A stretch of 64,000 bases of DNA from Trichomonas vaginalis G3. Its lineage: Eukaryota; Parabasalia; Trichomonadida; Trichomonadidae. The translations under genes and the position numbers were made by a program. How positions within the stretch are numbered: position 1 is the stretch's first letter; every line of letters starts with the position of its first letter. The notes below the pieces were generated by a model. The model was not told the origin of the DNA. It was given only the letters and a program-made list of their open reading frames with translations, and did not search any database. The DNA is taken from positions 20,180,082-20,244,081 of the forward strand of contig NC_067207.1 of assembly GCF_026262505.1 (NCBI RefSeq). The letters run 5' to 3'. This document shows, in pieces, positions 9,792 to 20,201 of the stretch.

Positions 9792-10406
9792 TTAATTTAC
9801 TAAAACATATTTCAAACAAAGCTTATAGTCAGTAGATAGTTTTGTATACTCGTTTGAATATTTATACTTAAACTCAACTCCTGGAGTACCTGGTGTTTCA
9901 ATGATGCGGATGTTACCTATTTTCATGAATATTGGCGTTTGACCACAGCATTCGATTTCAGGGTCGAGATAGTCAATAACGCACTGTTTCCCTGTTATTC
10001 GTGATATAACATTTTCTAAATCCTCCTTTGTTAGAATTATTTGGTTCTTACTAATAAGATTTGTCAAAAGCTTCTTATCGTCTTTGAGTAAAATTGTTTG
10101 GTATAACTGAAGAAGGTAATGGTCTACGTTATCTGAAGGATTCGTTTGAATGTTTGTGTAAGGGTTGTCGTTGGCTTCTCTTGAAAGAATTTGGTCTAAT
10201 GGTGGATACTCTAACTTAACATCTGATGTAGCGTTAGCGTTTGAAGCTGTGTTTAAATTCACCGACTTAAGTTCTGGTTCTGGTTCTTTCAAACACTCTG
10301 AACTATAGTTCTTTATGACAATATTGTTTGTCGTTCGTGAGTCAACATTTGATGTTGGTTCAATTGGAACATTAACGGCACCAGCTAAGATGGATTTGCT
10401 TCTCAT
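9792..10406 (-). CDS. Conserved virion-type protein with ECCG motif (A)
   Basis: The 204-aa product has a low-complexity N-terminal half (Asn, Ser, Pro, Glu) and a C-terminal domain with DPEIECCGQTPIFMKIGNIRI and PGVEFKYKYSNEY. Element C encodes a matching domain (EPDISCCGVSYN then ETLNLKYSF) at 44574-45152, also beside its penton-like gene. The pair of adjacent cysteines plus shared neighbours points to a conserved but unnamed Polinton structural or assembly protein. It looks whole. The counterpart in B is at 29755-30363. Confidence 0.65.
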   Translation of the reverse strand: MRSKSILAGAVNVPIEPTSNVDSRTTNNIVIKNYSSECLKEPEPELKSVNLNTASNANATSDVKLEYPPLDQILSREANDNPYTNIQTNPSDNVDHYLLQLYQTILLKDDKKLLTNLISKNQIILTKEDLENVISRITGKQCVIDYLDPEIECCGQTPIFMKIGNIRIIETPGTPGVEFKYKYSNEYTKLSTDYKLCLKYVLVN

Positions 10407-10431
10407 TTCATATAGAATAAAAACCTTTTAT

Positions 10432-10749
10432 ATGTATGAAATGAACAATATACTCGACAAGGGTTTGAATGTAAAGCTAACGAATGAAAATATTGTTGAA
10501 TTCACGGAGACAGGTGCTGTCTATAAAGATGTAGAACTACTGAACAAAAGAGCTAAGGGAAGAAGCAGGAACATGAACAAAGGGTGGAAGCCTATAAAAA
10601 TTTATGTCAATGATGGCTCAGGAGGTTCAAACATAAAGTATGCAGAAAGTTATAGAGTTTATGCTCTCAAGGGAGAGAAGCCTTCATTTAAGAACAGCTA
10701 TTCTAACACATATCCTCAAAAGCTAACGGATGGAGAAGTGATGATATGA
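10432..10749 (+). CDS. Small 105-aa conserved protein, Lys/Gly-rich (A)
   Basis: The preferred start is at 10432 (MYEMNNILDKGLNVKL), after the divergent double-cysteine gene. The product is basic with a KRAKGRSRNMNKGWKP stretch and a GSGGSN turn. It has no recognised family and no membrane segment. Element B has a close copy at 30389-30704. Its position before the packaging ATPase suggests a DNA-binding or packaging accessory role, which is only inference. Confidence 0.55.
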   Translation: MYEMNNILDKGLNVKLTNENIVEFTETGAVYKDVELLNKRAKGRSRNMNKGWKPIKIYVNDGSGGSNIKYAESYRVYALKGEKPSFKNSYSNTYPQKLTDGEVMI

Positions 10750-10828
10750 ATGACAGCAAAAATATTAACAGAAATGGCGACAGAGATGCATGGAATTTGT
10801 TTACCATCAGTCAATTGAAGGTTAAGCT

Positions 10829-11511
10829 TTAAAACAATGTTGGTTGTTCCCATGGAATATTTTTGACTTTAATGGTATTAGTCATGATATGAATCTCAAG
10901 GTATGAACGAGGAGAGATGAGAGACTTATATGCTTCCCAAATTTCTTCAAAAGGTAATGTTATACCTGACTGTTTCCAAATGAGTTCAATATCATAACGT
11001 GAGAAACCTTGAAAGATAACGAAGTCAGTTATGAGACGTTTTATGTTTAAAGCTAAAAACCTCCATGTTTGCATAAGTATTGCTACAGTTAAGTGATAAT
11101 GTCTGACTTTAGTAATGATGTTAGCTAATGGTGAGTCTGGTTTTGACACTAAACCTTTACCAGCGAAATCATCACAAACTAATAAAGTGTTTGATGGATA
11201 TTTTTTGAAGGGGTATTTTGAAAGTTTTGACAGAATGTAGTTTGTAAGTCGTTTCATATCGTAAACTCCTGAGTATTGACGTAAGTGGTGTTTGTCAATA
11301 ATTCTTTCCATCTCCTCAGAAGTCTTTTGCATTCCTGACTGTATAAATTCAACGATGGCATAATATTTCCTCTTACGTCGAATGTAACGTTGAAGAAATT
11401 CAATGAGTTCACTGTCTGGAACTTTAACGACAGAGGCTTGAACTTTTGACATAAATGTTTTCGCTGTTGAGTCCATAGAGTCTGAAGTTGCTGATATAAT
11501 GATTTGGTCAT
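10829..11511 (-). pseudogene. FtsK/HerA-type packaging ATPase, C-terminal part, interrupted by Polinton B
   Basis: The segment holds the Walker B region (SNTLLVCDDFAGKG) and the following ITKVRHYHLTVAILMQTWR and KRLITDFVIFQGFSRYD motifs of A32-like DNA-packaging ATPases. These pump genomes into double-jelly-roll capsids. The front of the same gene lies at 33973-34171, on the other side of inserted element B. The corresponding B gene is 30779-31660 and a distant homologue in C is 48072-49046. Confidence 0.85.
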
Positions 11512-11517
11512 AGTAAG
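11512..11517. repeat. Target-site duplication of Polinton B, left copy
   Basis: AGTAAG directly precedes the left inverted repeat and recurs directly after the right one (33967-33972). The exact border may shift by a few bases, because the bases next to the repeat resemble the element tip. Confidence 0.75.
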
Positions 11518-11524
11518 TTAGTAT

Positions 11525-11573
11525 ACATAACAAGGGTACGACGGCACTGCGTTCCACCGTACCCCTGTTATGT
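11525..11573. repeat. Terminal hairpin at the left tip of Polinton B
   Basis: Arms ACATAACAAGGGTACG and CGTACCCCTGTTATGT pair with one mismatch around a loop that contains GGCACTGCG. It sits a few bases inside the element tip. The mirror copy is at 33908-33956. Confidence 0.7.
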
Positions 11574-11697
11574 GAATTTGACACTTTACAAAACCGTTAA
11601 CGTATATTTTACAATACAAACGACAACACTAACTTAACCTTAAATATTTACAAAGCCGCCAACCACTTCACCTCACTAATGTAAAAAATAAACGTTC

Positions 11698-12018
11698 TCA
11701 CTTACAAAAGTATTGCAACTCCTCCCATTGCTGTGCTTCATATAACAGCTCATAATCTTCTGACTCACTTTCTTCTTCATATAGGTCAAAATCACTGTCA
11801 TAGTTTATACCTGTAAGTTTTGACAAAGCTAATGAAACACGCTTACCGTTTGTATCATATGCTTGTATAAACTTTCCATTATGCTTGTAGTCATAAACGC
11901 TCAAACTAACTTTACCCTTTCTCCCTCGTATCTGATAGAATGTATTTTCACGAGGAACGAAGAACAAATTCTTGAACTCATGACCGTTGTAGTTTGTTAT
12001 CTCAATAGTTTTCGTCAT
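11698..12018 (-). CDS. 106-aa gene inside the left terminal repeat of B, looks whole
   Basis: The product (MTKTIEITNYNGHEFKNLFF) is 106 aa and identical to that at 33464-33784 because both lie in the inverted repeats. It has a compact basic beta-rich front (YQIRGRKGKVSLSVYDYK) and an acidic tail (EEESESEDYE). No family is recognised. In Polinton D the same place holds an unrelated gene (58646-59080), so this looks like exchangeable end cargo. A regulatory or host-interaction role is plausible but unproven. Confidence 0.65.
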   Translation of the reverse strand: MTKTIEITNYNGHEFKNLFFVPRENTFYQIRGRKGKVSLSVYDYKHNGKFIQAYDTNGKRVSLALSKLTGINYDSDFDLYEEESESEDYELLYEAQQWEELQYFCK

Positions 12019-12212
12019 TTATTAATAAAATAAAAATAAAAAAATAAAATAAAAAATAAACTTAAAATTAATGATATCACCACCCTCACACGTATGAAAA
12101 CATAGCGCAAAAATAAATTTAGGTGAAGTGGTGAAATCTCACCTCTTTTTTCACCTCTTTTTTCACCTGATGAATTCATTGCTTTATAACTCTCTTCCTT
12201 TCTCCAACTCTT

Positions 12213-12419
12213 CTAACTTCTTCTAAGTTCAGCAATGTTGTCCTCATGAAGTTTAATCTTCCTTAATATACCTTCTCTATCTAATGGTTGCTTTATCTTT
12301 CTAAACTGAACTCTACCATCCTTCATAGTATGAACGTAAAAACCTTCTGGAACCGCTCCTGATTTAATGTATTCTACCAAAAATTTTTGTTTCATTGCTT
12401 CAGTGACTTTAGTCGTCAT
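12213..12419 (-). CDS. 68-aa small conserved protein (B)
   Basis: The product (MTTKVTEAMKQKFLVEYIKS) is close to the longer 80-aa version in D (59235-59477). It begins just inside the terminal repeat. A basic segment (MKDGRVQFRKIKQPLDREG) is followed by a helical tail. It is probably a small nucleic-acid-binding or scaffold protein. No family is recognised. It lies at the end of a minus-strand run that also includes the capsid gene. Confidence 0.55.
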   Translation of the reverse strand: MTTKVTEAMKQKFLVEYIKSGAVPEGFYVHTMKDGRVQFRKIKQPLDREGILRKIKLHEDNIAELRRS

Positions 12420-12492
12420 TTCTCAAATAAAATGTTCAAATAAAATAAAATAACGTTATTTTTTCAGTAAGGAAACGCAGGAGTTTTACGAT

Positions 12493-12921
12493 TTATTTGA
12501 GGAGTAGGTTCTGGTTTAAATGTTGGAGTCGGTTTAGGAGTTGACTTTTGAACAGGAGTTTGTACTTCATAGGTTCAGGAGTCATTGAAGGTTTTGCTTG
12601 TGAAGGCGTTGGTTTTGGCGATGGTGTCGGAGTTTGTTCAAATTCAGCTACTTCAGTATTATTTATAACATTTGCTTTATTTCTTTTCAACATCATTACT
12701 GCTCCTGCTGTAGCTAGCAAACCTAGTGGGAGACCATATTTTATATAAGGACTTGACCAAATGCTATTTTTGACAGGAGCTGGTGGAACACCTAACCTTG
12801 GTGAGACTGCTCTTTGCCATTGTGCAGCTCGTAAGAAATATTCAATAGGTGCTCCATAATCGTTTGGTAAAGTTTGTTTCATAGATGGTGAAGGTTCACG
12901 AGAGCTTGATGAAGAACTCAT
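12493..12921 (-). CDS. Membrane-anchored Pro-rich virion-type protein (B)
   Basis: The 142-aa reading frame starts MSSSSSSREPSPSMKQTL and carries one hydrophobic segment (YGLPLGLLATAGAVMML) followed by a basic RNK stop and a Pro/Thr-rich tail (TPTPSPKPTPSQ). It sits 30 bp downstream of the capsid gene on the same strand. A single-pass anchor plus a flexible tail beside the capsid gene suggests a minor virion or membrane protein. The D copy (59526-59945) differs at the C-terminal end. Confidence 0.6.
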   Translation of the reverse strand: MSSSSSSREPSPSMKQTLPNDYGAPIEYFLRAAQWQRAVSPRLGVPPAPVKNSIWSSPYIKYGLPLGLLATAGAVMMLKRNKANVINNTEVAEFEQTPTPSPKPTPSQAKPSMTPEPMKYKLLFKSQLLNRLQHLNQNLLLK

Positions 12922-12951
12922 TTATAAGCTTTAAAAATAAACGTTCATCCT

Positions 12952-14524
12952 TTATTCCTCACTGTCGTCAGTTGCTAAGTTATAGTCGTCAAGTCTTATT
13001 ATTGGTATGCCTGACTGTCTTACTTGTATTGCAAAGCAACAATCCCTCATAAATCCAATAAGTGGCTTTGGTACGTTTTCAGTTGCTAGTTCAATAGGTC
13101 CTTTAACAGACAATTTGTATGTTATTGGAGCAGTAGATGTTTGACCTTGCTGGAAGCAAAAGTCCACTTCTGTTGGAAAACCACATAAGAAATGTGTGTT
13201 GTCATAGCTATCCCATTTATGTTCCACACTACCATCATCCACCAATGACCTCATAACATCTTCATTAAATCCTATCATATCATTGTTTGTATTGCAAGCG
13301 TTCGCAACCATTTCATAAAATACAGGTCCATATGATTTTTCAGGTTCTGCAGGCATATTTCCATAAGCTCCCATGGAAAGCTGAAGATATTTAAACTTAG
13401 GGTTCTCAAAATTAACATAATAGTTGTCTTTCTTTCTAAATAGTGCCCAAATACTTTTAACATTAATAGGCGTATAAGCTGCTGTAAATGTTGCACTTGA
13501 ACTATCTGTATTCTTTGAGAATGAACCGTCCATAGGAATCCAATCCATAACTTTAACAGGAAAACATAAAGCCTCGTTTGTATAATGTTCTACAAGTTCT
13601 GTATAAATGTTAGGGTCTAAAGAGAATGACTTTGGATGAATGAAACATTCATTAAAATCCATCTTTGTTCGAAATAGTTGCTGGTTTACAGTTGTAATAG
13701 TAACTGTTCCACTAGCTTCTACTGCCTTCGTTATCATAGTGAATGGTTCATTCCATGGAACAAATTTATTTGTCGGTGGATTTGAATCTGAAGCAAATGC
13801 AACTTTAAGAGTTGGATTGAAAGCAATGATATCATTTACAGATATAGATGTGCATTGTAAGGCGTCGCTACTGAACTTTACTTTAAGCTGAATGTTTCCT
13901 GCAAAAGCTGGAATAAATCGAATAGCTTCTAATGGAAGGAATCTTCTAACAGGAATTCTTAAACGAAGCTTAAAATCAAATGATTTTCCTGCTGTAATTG
14001 GACCACTAACAATTTGTCCTGTTCTGCATGTTCCCGAATGACTCCATACATCTTCATGTCGAGTCTTTGAAAACATCTACTTTCTTTATTTGTTCGGTAG
14101 TTTGTGAGTTTGAAGTTATATATGCTTCTTCTCTTGCGTTGTCTTGAGAATATACGATACGACCATTTGCAAGGATTTGATATCCAGCAACTGCATAGAA
14201 AGCGTCATCGAAACCAATCCAAAATCCTGGTGGGTTTGTTTTATTGGAACCTGAACCAATTTCTTTATCTACAATAAATTGACCTTCCATTTTATACGTA
14301 ATGAATGTATTGTAAAGGTCCAACATATTTTCACCAGGAGGTGAGAGATTGAATGTTACCCATGTGTTATCTTTAGCAGTTCCAGGTTGTGATGGAATCT
14401 TTGCGTCAGAATATTTTCTATTAGTGTCACCAATTTGAACTGCATTGTCTATGATATCGAAATATGAGCGAATCTGATGAATATGCTCTGCTGGAGTAAA
14501 TTCGTTTAACTGTTCGTTCTGCAT
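12952..14524 (-). pseudogene. Major capsid protein, double-jelly-roll type (broken, B)
   Basis: The region matches the whole 526-aa capsid gene of D (60004-61584). Its start (MQNEQLNEFTPAEHIHQIRS) and the diagnostic core KLRLRIPVRRFLP then RFIPAFAGNIQL align by eye with KLKLRVPLSSFL then RYLPNWAGKISI in the capsid protein of element C. This repeated strand-rich pattern fits the double-jelly-roll capsid proteins of Polintons. The gene is followed by the membrane-anchored small gene. It is broken (about one break). Confidence 0.82.
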
Positions 14525-14551
14525 GTATTTACTTCAGATAAAAATATCTAT

Positions 14552-14986
14552 TTACTTCATTATTCTCACTCTTCTTCTTGGCATTCGTGGTGGAAGTTGT
14601 TTCTTGACATTTTCAATGAACTGTACATTCTCTTTTGTCTCAACTTCTTTCACTGGCGGGTCAGGGTTCTTTGACTCGGTTTGTTTTTCAATGAAATTCA
14701 CGAACTTTGCAATAAGCTCTTGGTTCGTTATTGAAAGAACATCTGGCTTCTTTTCTTCTTGTTCTATTGACTTTTCAGTTTGAACAGAAGGTTTTATATG
14801 GGCTTCGTGGACTTCACCCTTGCCATGCACCTTAATGTTGTCGCTCTCTGCATTCGCTAATGGTACCTTTCTTTTTCTTACGTATATTTTACCATCTTTA
14901 CTCTGACTTACATAATAGAAAGGATGTTGTATTCCTCTGGCGTCATTTAATATAATAGACTCTCGCTCTGATTTTGACAAGCTCAT
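14552..14986 (-). CDS. 144-aa basic/acidic protein upstream of the capsid gene (B)
   Basis: The product starts MSLSKSERESIILNDARGIQ and contains QHPFYYVSQSKDGKIYVRKR, then a charged Pro/Lys/Glu-rich middle and a very basic end (PPRMPRRRVRIMK). The gene lies 28 bp upstream of the capsid gene on the same strand and is kept in D. It could be a DNA-condensing or scaffold protein. No family is recognised. It looks whole here. Confidence 0.6.
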   Translation of the reverse strand: MSLSKSERESIILNDARGIQHPFYYVSQSKDGKIYVRKRKVPLANAESDNIKVHGKGEVHEAHIKPSVQTEKSIEQEEKKPDVLSITNQELIAKFVNFIEKQTESKNPDPPVKEVETKENVQFIENVKKQLPPRMPRRRVRIMK

Positions 14987-15031
14987 TTTACATCGGTTAA
15001 AGTTTTAATTTAGTTTTTTATCTGCAGTCAA

Positions 15032-15304
15032 ATGACTCAGACAAGCCCTACGGACAAGACCCAAGGGGTCATAGATGTTGAAGCATTGAAGAAAGAAATT
15101 CGCGAGCAAATTTTATCCGAACTGAAGGAACAAAAACAAGAACAAAAGCCAGAGAGACCAAAGAGAAAACTTAGTGAAAAACAACTAGCTGCATTAGCTG
15201 CTGGAAGACAGAAGAACCCACGTTTGCTGGCGAAAAAAGCTAGAGAAGAAGCAAAAGCAAAGGAAGAACAAAAAGCAAAGGAAGCTGAAGCAAAGAAAGA
15301 GTAA
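15032..15304 (+). CDS. 90-aa highly charged coiled-coil protein (B)
   Basis: The product starts MTQTSPTDKTQGVIDVEALK and runs into Glu/Lys/Gln-rich helices ending in KAKEAEAKKE repeats, with a central basic motif PKRKLSEKQLAALAAGRQK. It is divergent from the 144-aa gene with about 45 bp between starts. The core is predicted to be an amphipathic helix. A DNA- or capsid-binding helper is plausible. D has a slightly shorter copy. Confidence 0.6.
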   Translation: MTQTSPTDKTQGVIDVEALKKEIREQILSELKEQKQEQKPERPKRKLSEKQLAALAAGRQKNPRLLAKKAREEAKAKEEQKAKEAEAKKE

Positions 15305-15328
15305 ATGGTTTATTTTTATCCGAATTAA

Positions 15329-16184
15329 ATGTATAGACAAATACCTTTATCTGTTGCGTTCAGTAGTGAAAACCCTGACGTCAAAATAAAGGGGAACAGA
15401 GTAACGTTTAAGTTTCCAACAGACTGGATTGTGAACATAAATGAAGAGAAGTACATTGGCATAACATCTATGTATATAACACGTGCTTTCAGAAAGGTTG
15501 ACTTTATACTTCAAGTCGAGATAGAAAATGACGAACAGTCTTTAAGCGCCCAAAACATTCACATATACAAATACTTTAAAGACGATACAACATTGTTGCA
15601 ATGTATGATTTCATTTAATGAGATGTTCGAGAAAAAGTTCAACATTGAAGTACAAACTTTACAGCCTTTACGTGAGTTTCTTGCACAACTGAAAAGAAGA
15701 AGGTAGTCAGCCACAACTTATAGACTTTCATTATGAATTTAATGAAAATGAAGATGGAACTCATGACTGTCAATTCATTGTATTCTCACCATTCAATGAA
15801 GTCGCTAAAAGAAAAAAATCCATTACGTATAAGATTTCAAATCTCGAACCAAGTGATGATTTTAAGAATGTTTTCAATTATGATGCAATGCTTCCGAGGA
15901 AAAATGAATTTTCAAAGATTGTAACACCTGGCATTTGGGATAGAAAGCAAGCAATACTTTACTCTAATATAGCCAAAGGCGTTGAAAATGAGTTCATTGG
16001 TCATACAAGAACTTCACCACTTCCTAACCCTAAATACTATAAATTAACTGGCTTCAATCGTGAGTTTTGGATAGACATGTTCTCCACTCATGACCATAAA
16101 TGTCCAGTGTTCTTGCCTCCAGATGGGAAGGACTGTCTCTACATTGAAGCACAACTCTTAAACTCTACCATCGCAGTATTGTAA
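15329..16184 (+). pseudogene. Beta-rich minor virion protein candidate (broken, B)
   Basis: The region starts MYRQIPLSVAFSSENPDVKI and matches 62371-63227 of D. It is strand-rich (NRVTFKFPTDWIVNI; IGITSMYITRAFRKVDFILQ) with a C-terminal block HKCPVFLPPDGKDCLYIEAQ. Together with the penton-like gene at 28750 it could form the vertex or cement proteins of the particle. This is inferred from position beside the capsid block, because no family is certain. The copy is broken. Confidence 0.55.
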
Positions 16185-16238
16185 AATCTACGCTAGCTTT
16201 ATTTTTATCACGAATGACCTCATTGCTGACAAAAATAA

Positions 16239-16263
16239 GCCGCTAGCGGCAAGGGCGAAGCCC
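16239..16263. repeat. Double-hairpin element with empty site in D
   Basis: GCCGCTAGCGGC, spacer AA, GGGCGAAGCCC lies between AAAAATAA and ATGACCTC. Polinton D has AAAAATAAATGACCTC at the same place (near 63276-63291), a clean empty site. Confidence 0.85.
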
Positions 16264-16269
16264 ATGACC

Positions 16270-19200
16270 TCAGAACTTCAACTTACGAATAAAGCTTGTT
16301 TTAGTCGTTATTGAAAAGTTGAACTTTTCAGCAAAGCAAGGTTGACATGACTTACATAAGTCGAATGCAATCTCTTGACCATAAAGTGCTTTGTAAAGTT
16401 TCATTAAACTGAACTCAGAGTCTTTGTCATATGTTCCAACAGGTATGTGAATGTTCTTATCTTCATTGTAATAGCATTGTATAGCTTCAGGAAACATTTC
16501 ATTAGCGGTTAAAGCAATAACATCTTGCTTCACGCCTTTCATTCTGCAGTGAAATGCAACTTCATTTAAATCGTTAGTGAGTAAGTCTATGTAGGTCTTC
16601 TTTCCACAGAAAATACTTTTATAAGCTAAACTTTGTTTTCCAGGTGTTATTTCTGCAAAGTCGCTATGAAATTGACCAAGGTTCTTTCCTATAAGTTCGC
16701 GACCATATCTCTTCTTAAACTCTGCTGCAAGCTTTGGTATGTCTTCATTATATAAGTGCATACTGTCGGTATCCTGGTAAAAGATTTGAAGACCCATGTC
16801 CTCTGCAGTACAGAATACTTCATTCATAATACGTTTTGACATAGACAGAATATTAACACCAAGTGGACAGAAGTTAAAGTGTCTGCAAATGCTTTTCGTT
16901 AGCTTGAAAATAGTTTTATCTGAACCATCCAAACCTTCGAACTTCACTATATGGTTGTAATTTCTTATAGCATATCTTATAGCATCTTTGTCATTTACTA
17001 TGGTTATTTTTGACTCAATAGGAGATAGAATAGTTTTGCCATAAATGCTGTTCAGAATGAGTTTTATAATTTCTTGTAAGGGGTTTCCTTCTTTCTTATA
17101 CTTTAACCTTAACTCAAACAACTTCTTTACTTCATCTCTTATTCTCATATCTCTGTTTCCATCGTAATAGTATCCTTGCAACACTTCACATTTGACACCT
17201 TGATATTTTATGAGGTCTTGTAATGTTATATGGTCAACATACATGAGACAGCAAGTGTTTGAACTTCTTGGAACGTTAAGTTCTGGATTTAGTTCAGGGT
17301 CGCAAACTATTAAATGAAAGTGTCTGGGTATACCAATCTCTGTTATCTTAATGAGAACAAAGAAGCCAGACATAAACTTTTCACCAATGGGTTCCTTTTG
17401 GTCATCATCGAATAAATGTCTCATGAGATACTCTGTGCTTAACATTTCTTCCTTCAATACTTTTGGAATACCTTCTAAAGTATAAAGTCTTGCTATAGCT
17501 GAAGGATATAATGAAACAGTGTCGAAGTCAGCAATGAGTTTCTTTTTGCTCTTTTGTTTCATGTTATCTGACAACATACATCTTCCACCTTGAATGCATC
17601 TCGAAATAAATTCTCTTGGTTTATTTGAGAGGTCATAAAGATTTCCATTCGGGAAGTATACTCTGTTCTCAAACAATTTGTTAGCAATAGAACAAATACT
17701 AACGTAGTCATAAACGTTTAAATCAAACTCTTTCAATAAGTCATTGCGGAACTTTACAAAACCTTCTCTTAAAATTCTTACATCTTGTTTGCAGTAAAAC
17801 GTGCTATATTTTTCTAAGTCGAAGTGGTTTTCATCTATTCTGCAACCTTTGATGGAATCTATGTTTTTCATAAATGTATCTGCATCATGGATAAACTTAC
17901 ATGCTTCAGAAATGACACCAGTTCTGTTGTCATTTGCTAACAAAACACTGCTGTAGTAGTTATATGGAAATACTTCTTTCGGTCCTGTTTGTAAGTTAAA
18001 CATAGCAGGAAATAGTTTAAGCTTCTTATTTATAACACTGTAAGAGTCTTTTATAATAATTGCCCGTCCTTTATATAAACCAGTTATTTGCATTGTTCGT
18101 GAACCTTTAATGATGGGAGTTCCTTTCACTTCTGTCATGTGTCTTAAGATGAAGTTTATGTCATAACTGAGGTTGTGAAATATATTAAACTCTTGTCAGG
18201 AAGTCTTTCCAAAAATTCTGTTGCACAGTTTTGACCCCAAATGCTTTCACTCACTGAACCATCTTCACTGTCATAACAGATGTTAAAAGCTTTATGAAAG
18301 CCATCCGTACTACACTCAAAGTCAGCAAAGAAAACGTGCTCAGGAATGAATTTACATTTAGCTTTATTTACTTCTTTTGACTCTGCTTTCTTCTTCAGTT
18401 GTACACAATACTTTGGAGCATATGTCAAATCTTTAAATGGTGCAAGGTTCTGTTTATATAAGTCAGTAGTATATGTGAAAAGTTCTCCATAAGAAATAGG
18501 TTCGAAATATTTGCACTCCCACAATGTTTTCATAACATCCCATACGGTGTTGTTCTATCATAACGAACTACATATTTATCTTCTCTCTTTGTATAAATCT
18601 TCATCTGTTTCTCAATGTTCATTCCACCACACTCCTTCAAGATTTCTATATAGTTTCGAATGAAGTATGTTGTCATTGGTAATCTTTCATTTAGCATGTA
18701 GTGGTCTTCAACAAGAAGTAAGTCAATAGTTCTAACAGTTTCGCATTCTTTTGGTATATATCTCTTTATTTCATTATGTCTTGAGTCATTGAAATAACCA
18801 ATGGTAACATTAAATGCTATACCTGTTGAATCGGAAATTTCTTGTACTTTACTTTGAGGAAAGTCTCTAACACGAATGACTTCTCTCATGTGGTCAATAG
18901 TTTCTTCATTTACTCCAGCCTGAATGCAAGCATAAACGAAACAATTGTCCTCTGTCATAAGTGTTGCAGTTCTTTTGTTCAGTTCATTGAAGATTTGGTA
19001 GCGTTCAAGATTTATAGGTAATGTGCAAAGATACTTCCAGAACTGACCGCTTCTCTTCTTATAAAACTTCTTTTCACCATTATCTTTCCAAAAGCTTTCT
19101 ATAAGTGCTGGGTTTCCTGTTTGCTTAAGAGCTTCCAAAATGGCTTTCTGGTCATTTGTCAGTGTGCTTTCATCTCTATATGGTCTCTTTTTTGGTTTGC

Positions 19201-20111
19201 CTTTCTTTACATCTGACATCGTTAAGCCTTCATATTCTGTTAAATCATACATCTTTATTTCGGTAAGATTCTTTATGTTTGTCAAGAAGAAGTCATAGTG
19301 CATTTCAACAATACCTGCAGCATTTGCTTCTATCTCTGATATAAAGTTCTCCTTCAAGAGCTGATGTAGTAATGTTCCAATATTATTGAGGTTTAACGTA
19401 GAACATTCATACTTTCCACCAAGTTTATAACATACCATCCATCTCTGTTGCGAGTTTATTTTAATTTTCTCTAAGAGTCTCATGAAAACCTTACCGAAAT
19501 GTTTGTGTAAGTAGTCTCTGTTTGGTTCATCTAAAGCTTCGATGTTAAAGTCAATGAGTCTATTGCCTGACTTCACATTTCTCTTCCTATTCTCTTCATC
19601 TTTCTTTAACCATCTCTCACCTTCTTTTGGTTTGTCGTCAATGGAACGAATGACATCGTTAGCTTTGCGAACTTGTTCTATAGCACTTTTAAACATCTCT
19701 CTTCTCTGTTGTTTCAGTGTGTCTCTCTCTTTCGTGTTTCACCAACGTTTGCATTTGTTATGTCAAACATCTCTCTTCTTACTTCATGAGGTACAGCTCT
19801 TCTTGTTTCACCAACGTTTGCATTTGTTATGTCAAACATTCTCTTCTTACTTCATGAGGTACTGAACGTCTATGATATAAGTCAATAGCAATGTCATTTA
19901 AAGGAAATGCTCTTGCATGGACTTCGTCCTCGCCGCGTTGCGGCTTTATGAACTCATGAATTCTATCATAACTTATTGCACCATTATAGTCTTTAATGAA
20001 GTCAGCGAGTGCTTTTTTGTTTGTTGCGTAATGCTTTGCAACATCTATATTAGCTTCTGTAAGAAGTTGTTTTATTTCCGAGTGTTCTAACTTAGACAAC
20101 TTCCGATACAT
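16270..20111 (-). pseudogene. Protein-primed family B DNA polymerase (broken, B)
   Basis: The region encodes a polymerase of well over 1200 residues. Its C-terminal half shows the exonuclease-type YCKQDVRI, motif A (ADFDTVSLYPSA), motif B (LILNSIYGKT) and motif C (YQDTDSMHLY). A middle segment has INLERYQIFNEL, typical of the long N-terminal extension of Polinton polymerases. The enzyme would copy the linear element from a terminal protein. It is divergent from the 157-aa gene at 20202. The gene is broken, about three breaks. Confidence 0.9.
19919..19944. repeat. Double-hairpin element
   Basis: Identical to 158-183, at the same place in the polymerase gene of B. Confidence 0.75.
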
Positions 20112-20201
20112 CTTTAGTAGGAAATAAAAAAATATTTTTGAAAAAATTAGATTAGATTTTTTTTAAGTTATTTTTCAAAATAATTTAATATTTTTATTTT
20201 A

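Larger units (their letters stand above)
1..11517. mobile_element. Polinton/Maverick A, left part (broken)
   Basis: This stretch carries, in order, a protein-primed polymerase start, KilA-N genes, a retroviral-type integrase, a phage-like tail-fibre gene, penton-like and small virion genes and a packaging ATPase. That is the gene set of a Polinton/Maverick, and the order matches the right half of element B. The left end lies outside the window. The right part resumes at 33967 after the inserted element B. It is a broken copy with about ten breaks, and its closeness to B and D suggests a young fossil. Confidence 0.9.
11518..12200 (+). repeat. Left terminal inverted repeat of Polinton B
   Basis: The segment matches the reverse complement of 33272-33966 almost perfectly, from the tip (AGTATACATAAC) to the word TCTCTTCCTT at 12191-12200. 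It holds a tip hairpin, a complete 106-aa gene (11698-12018) and an AGGTGA-type palindromic module near 12119-12175. Confidence 0.9.
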
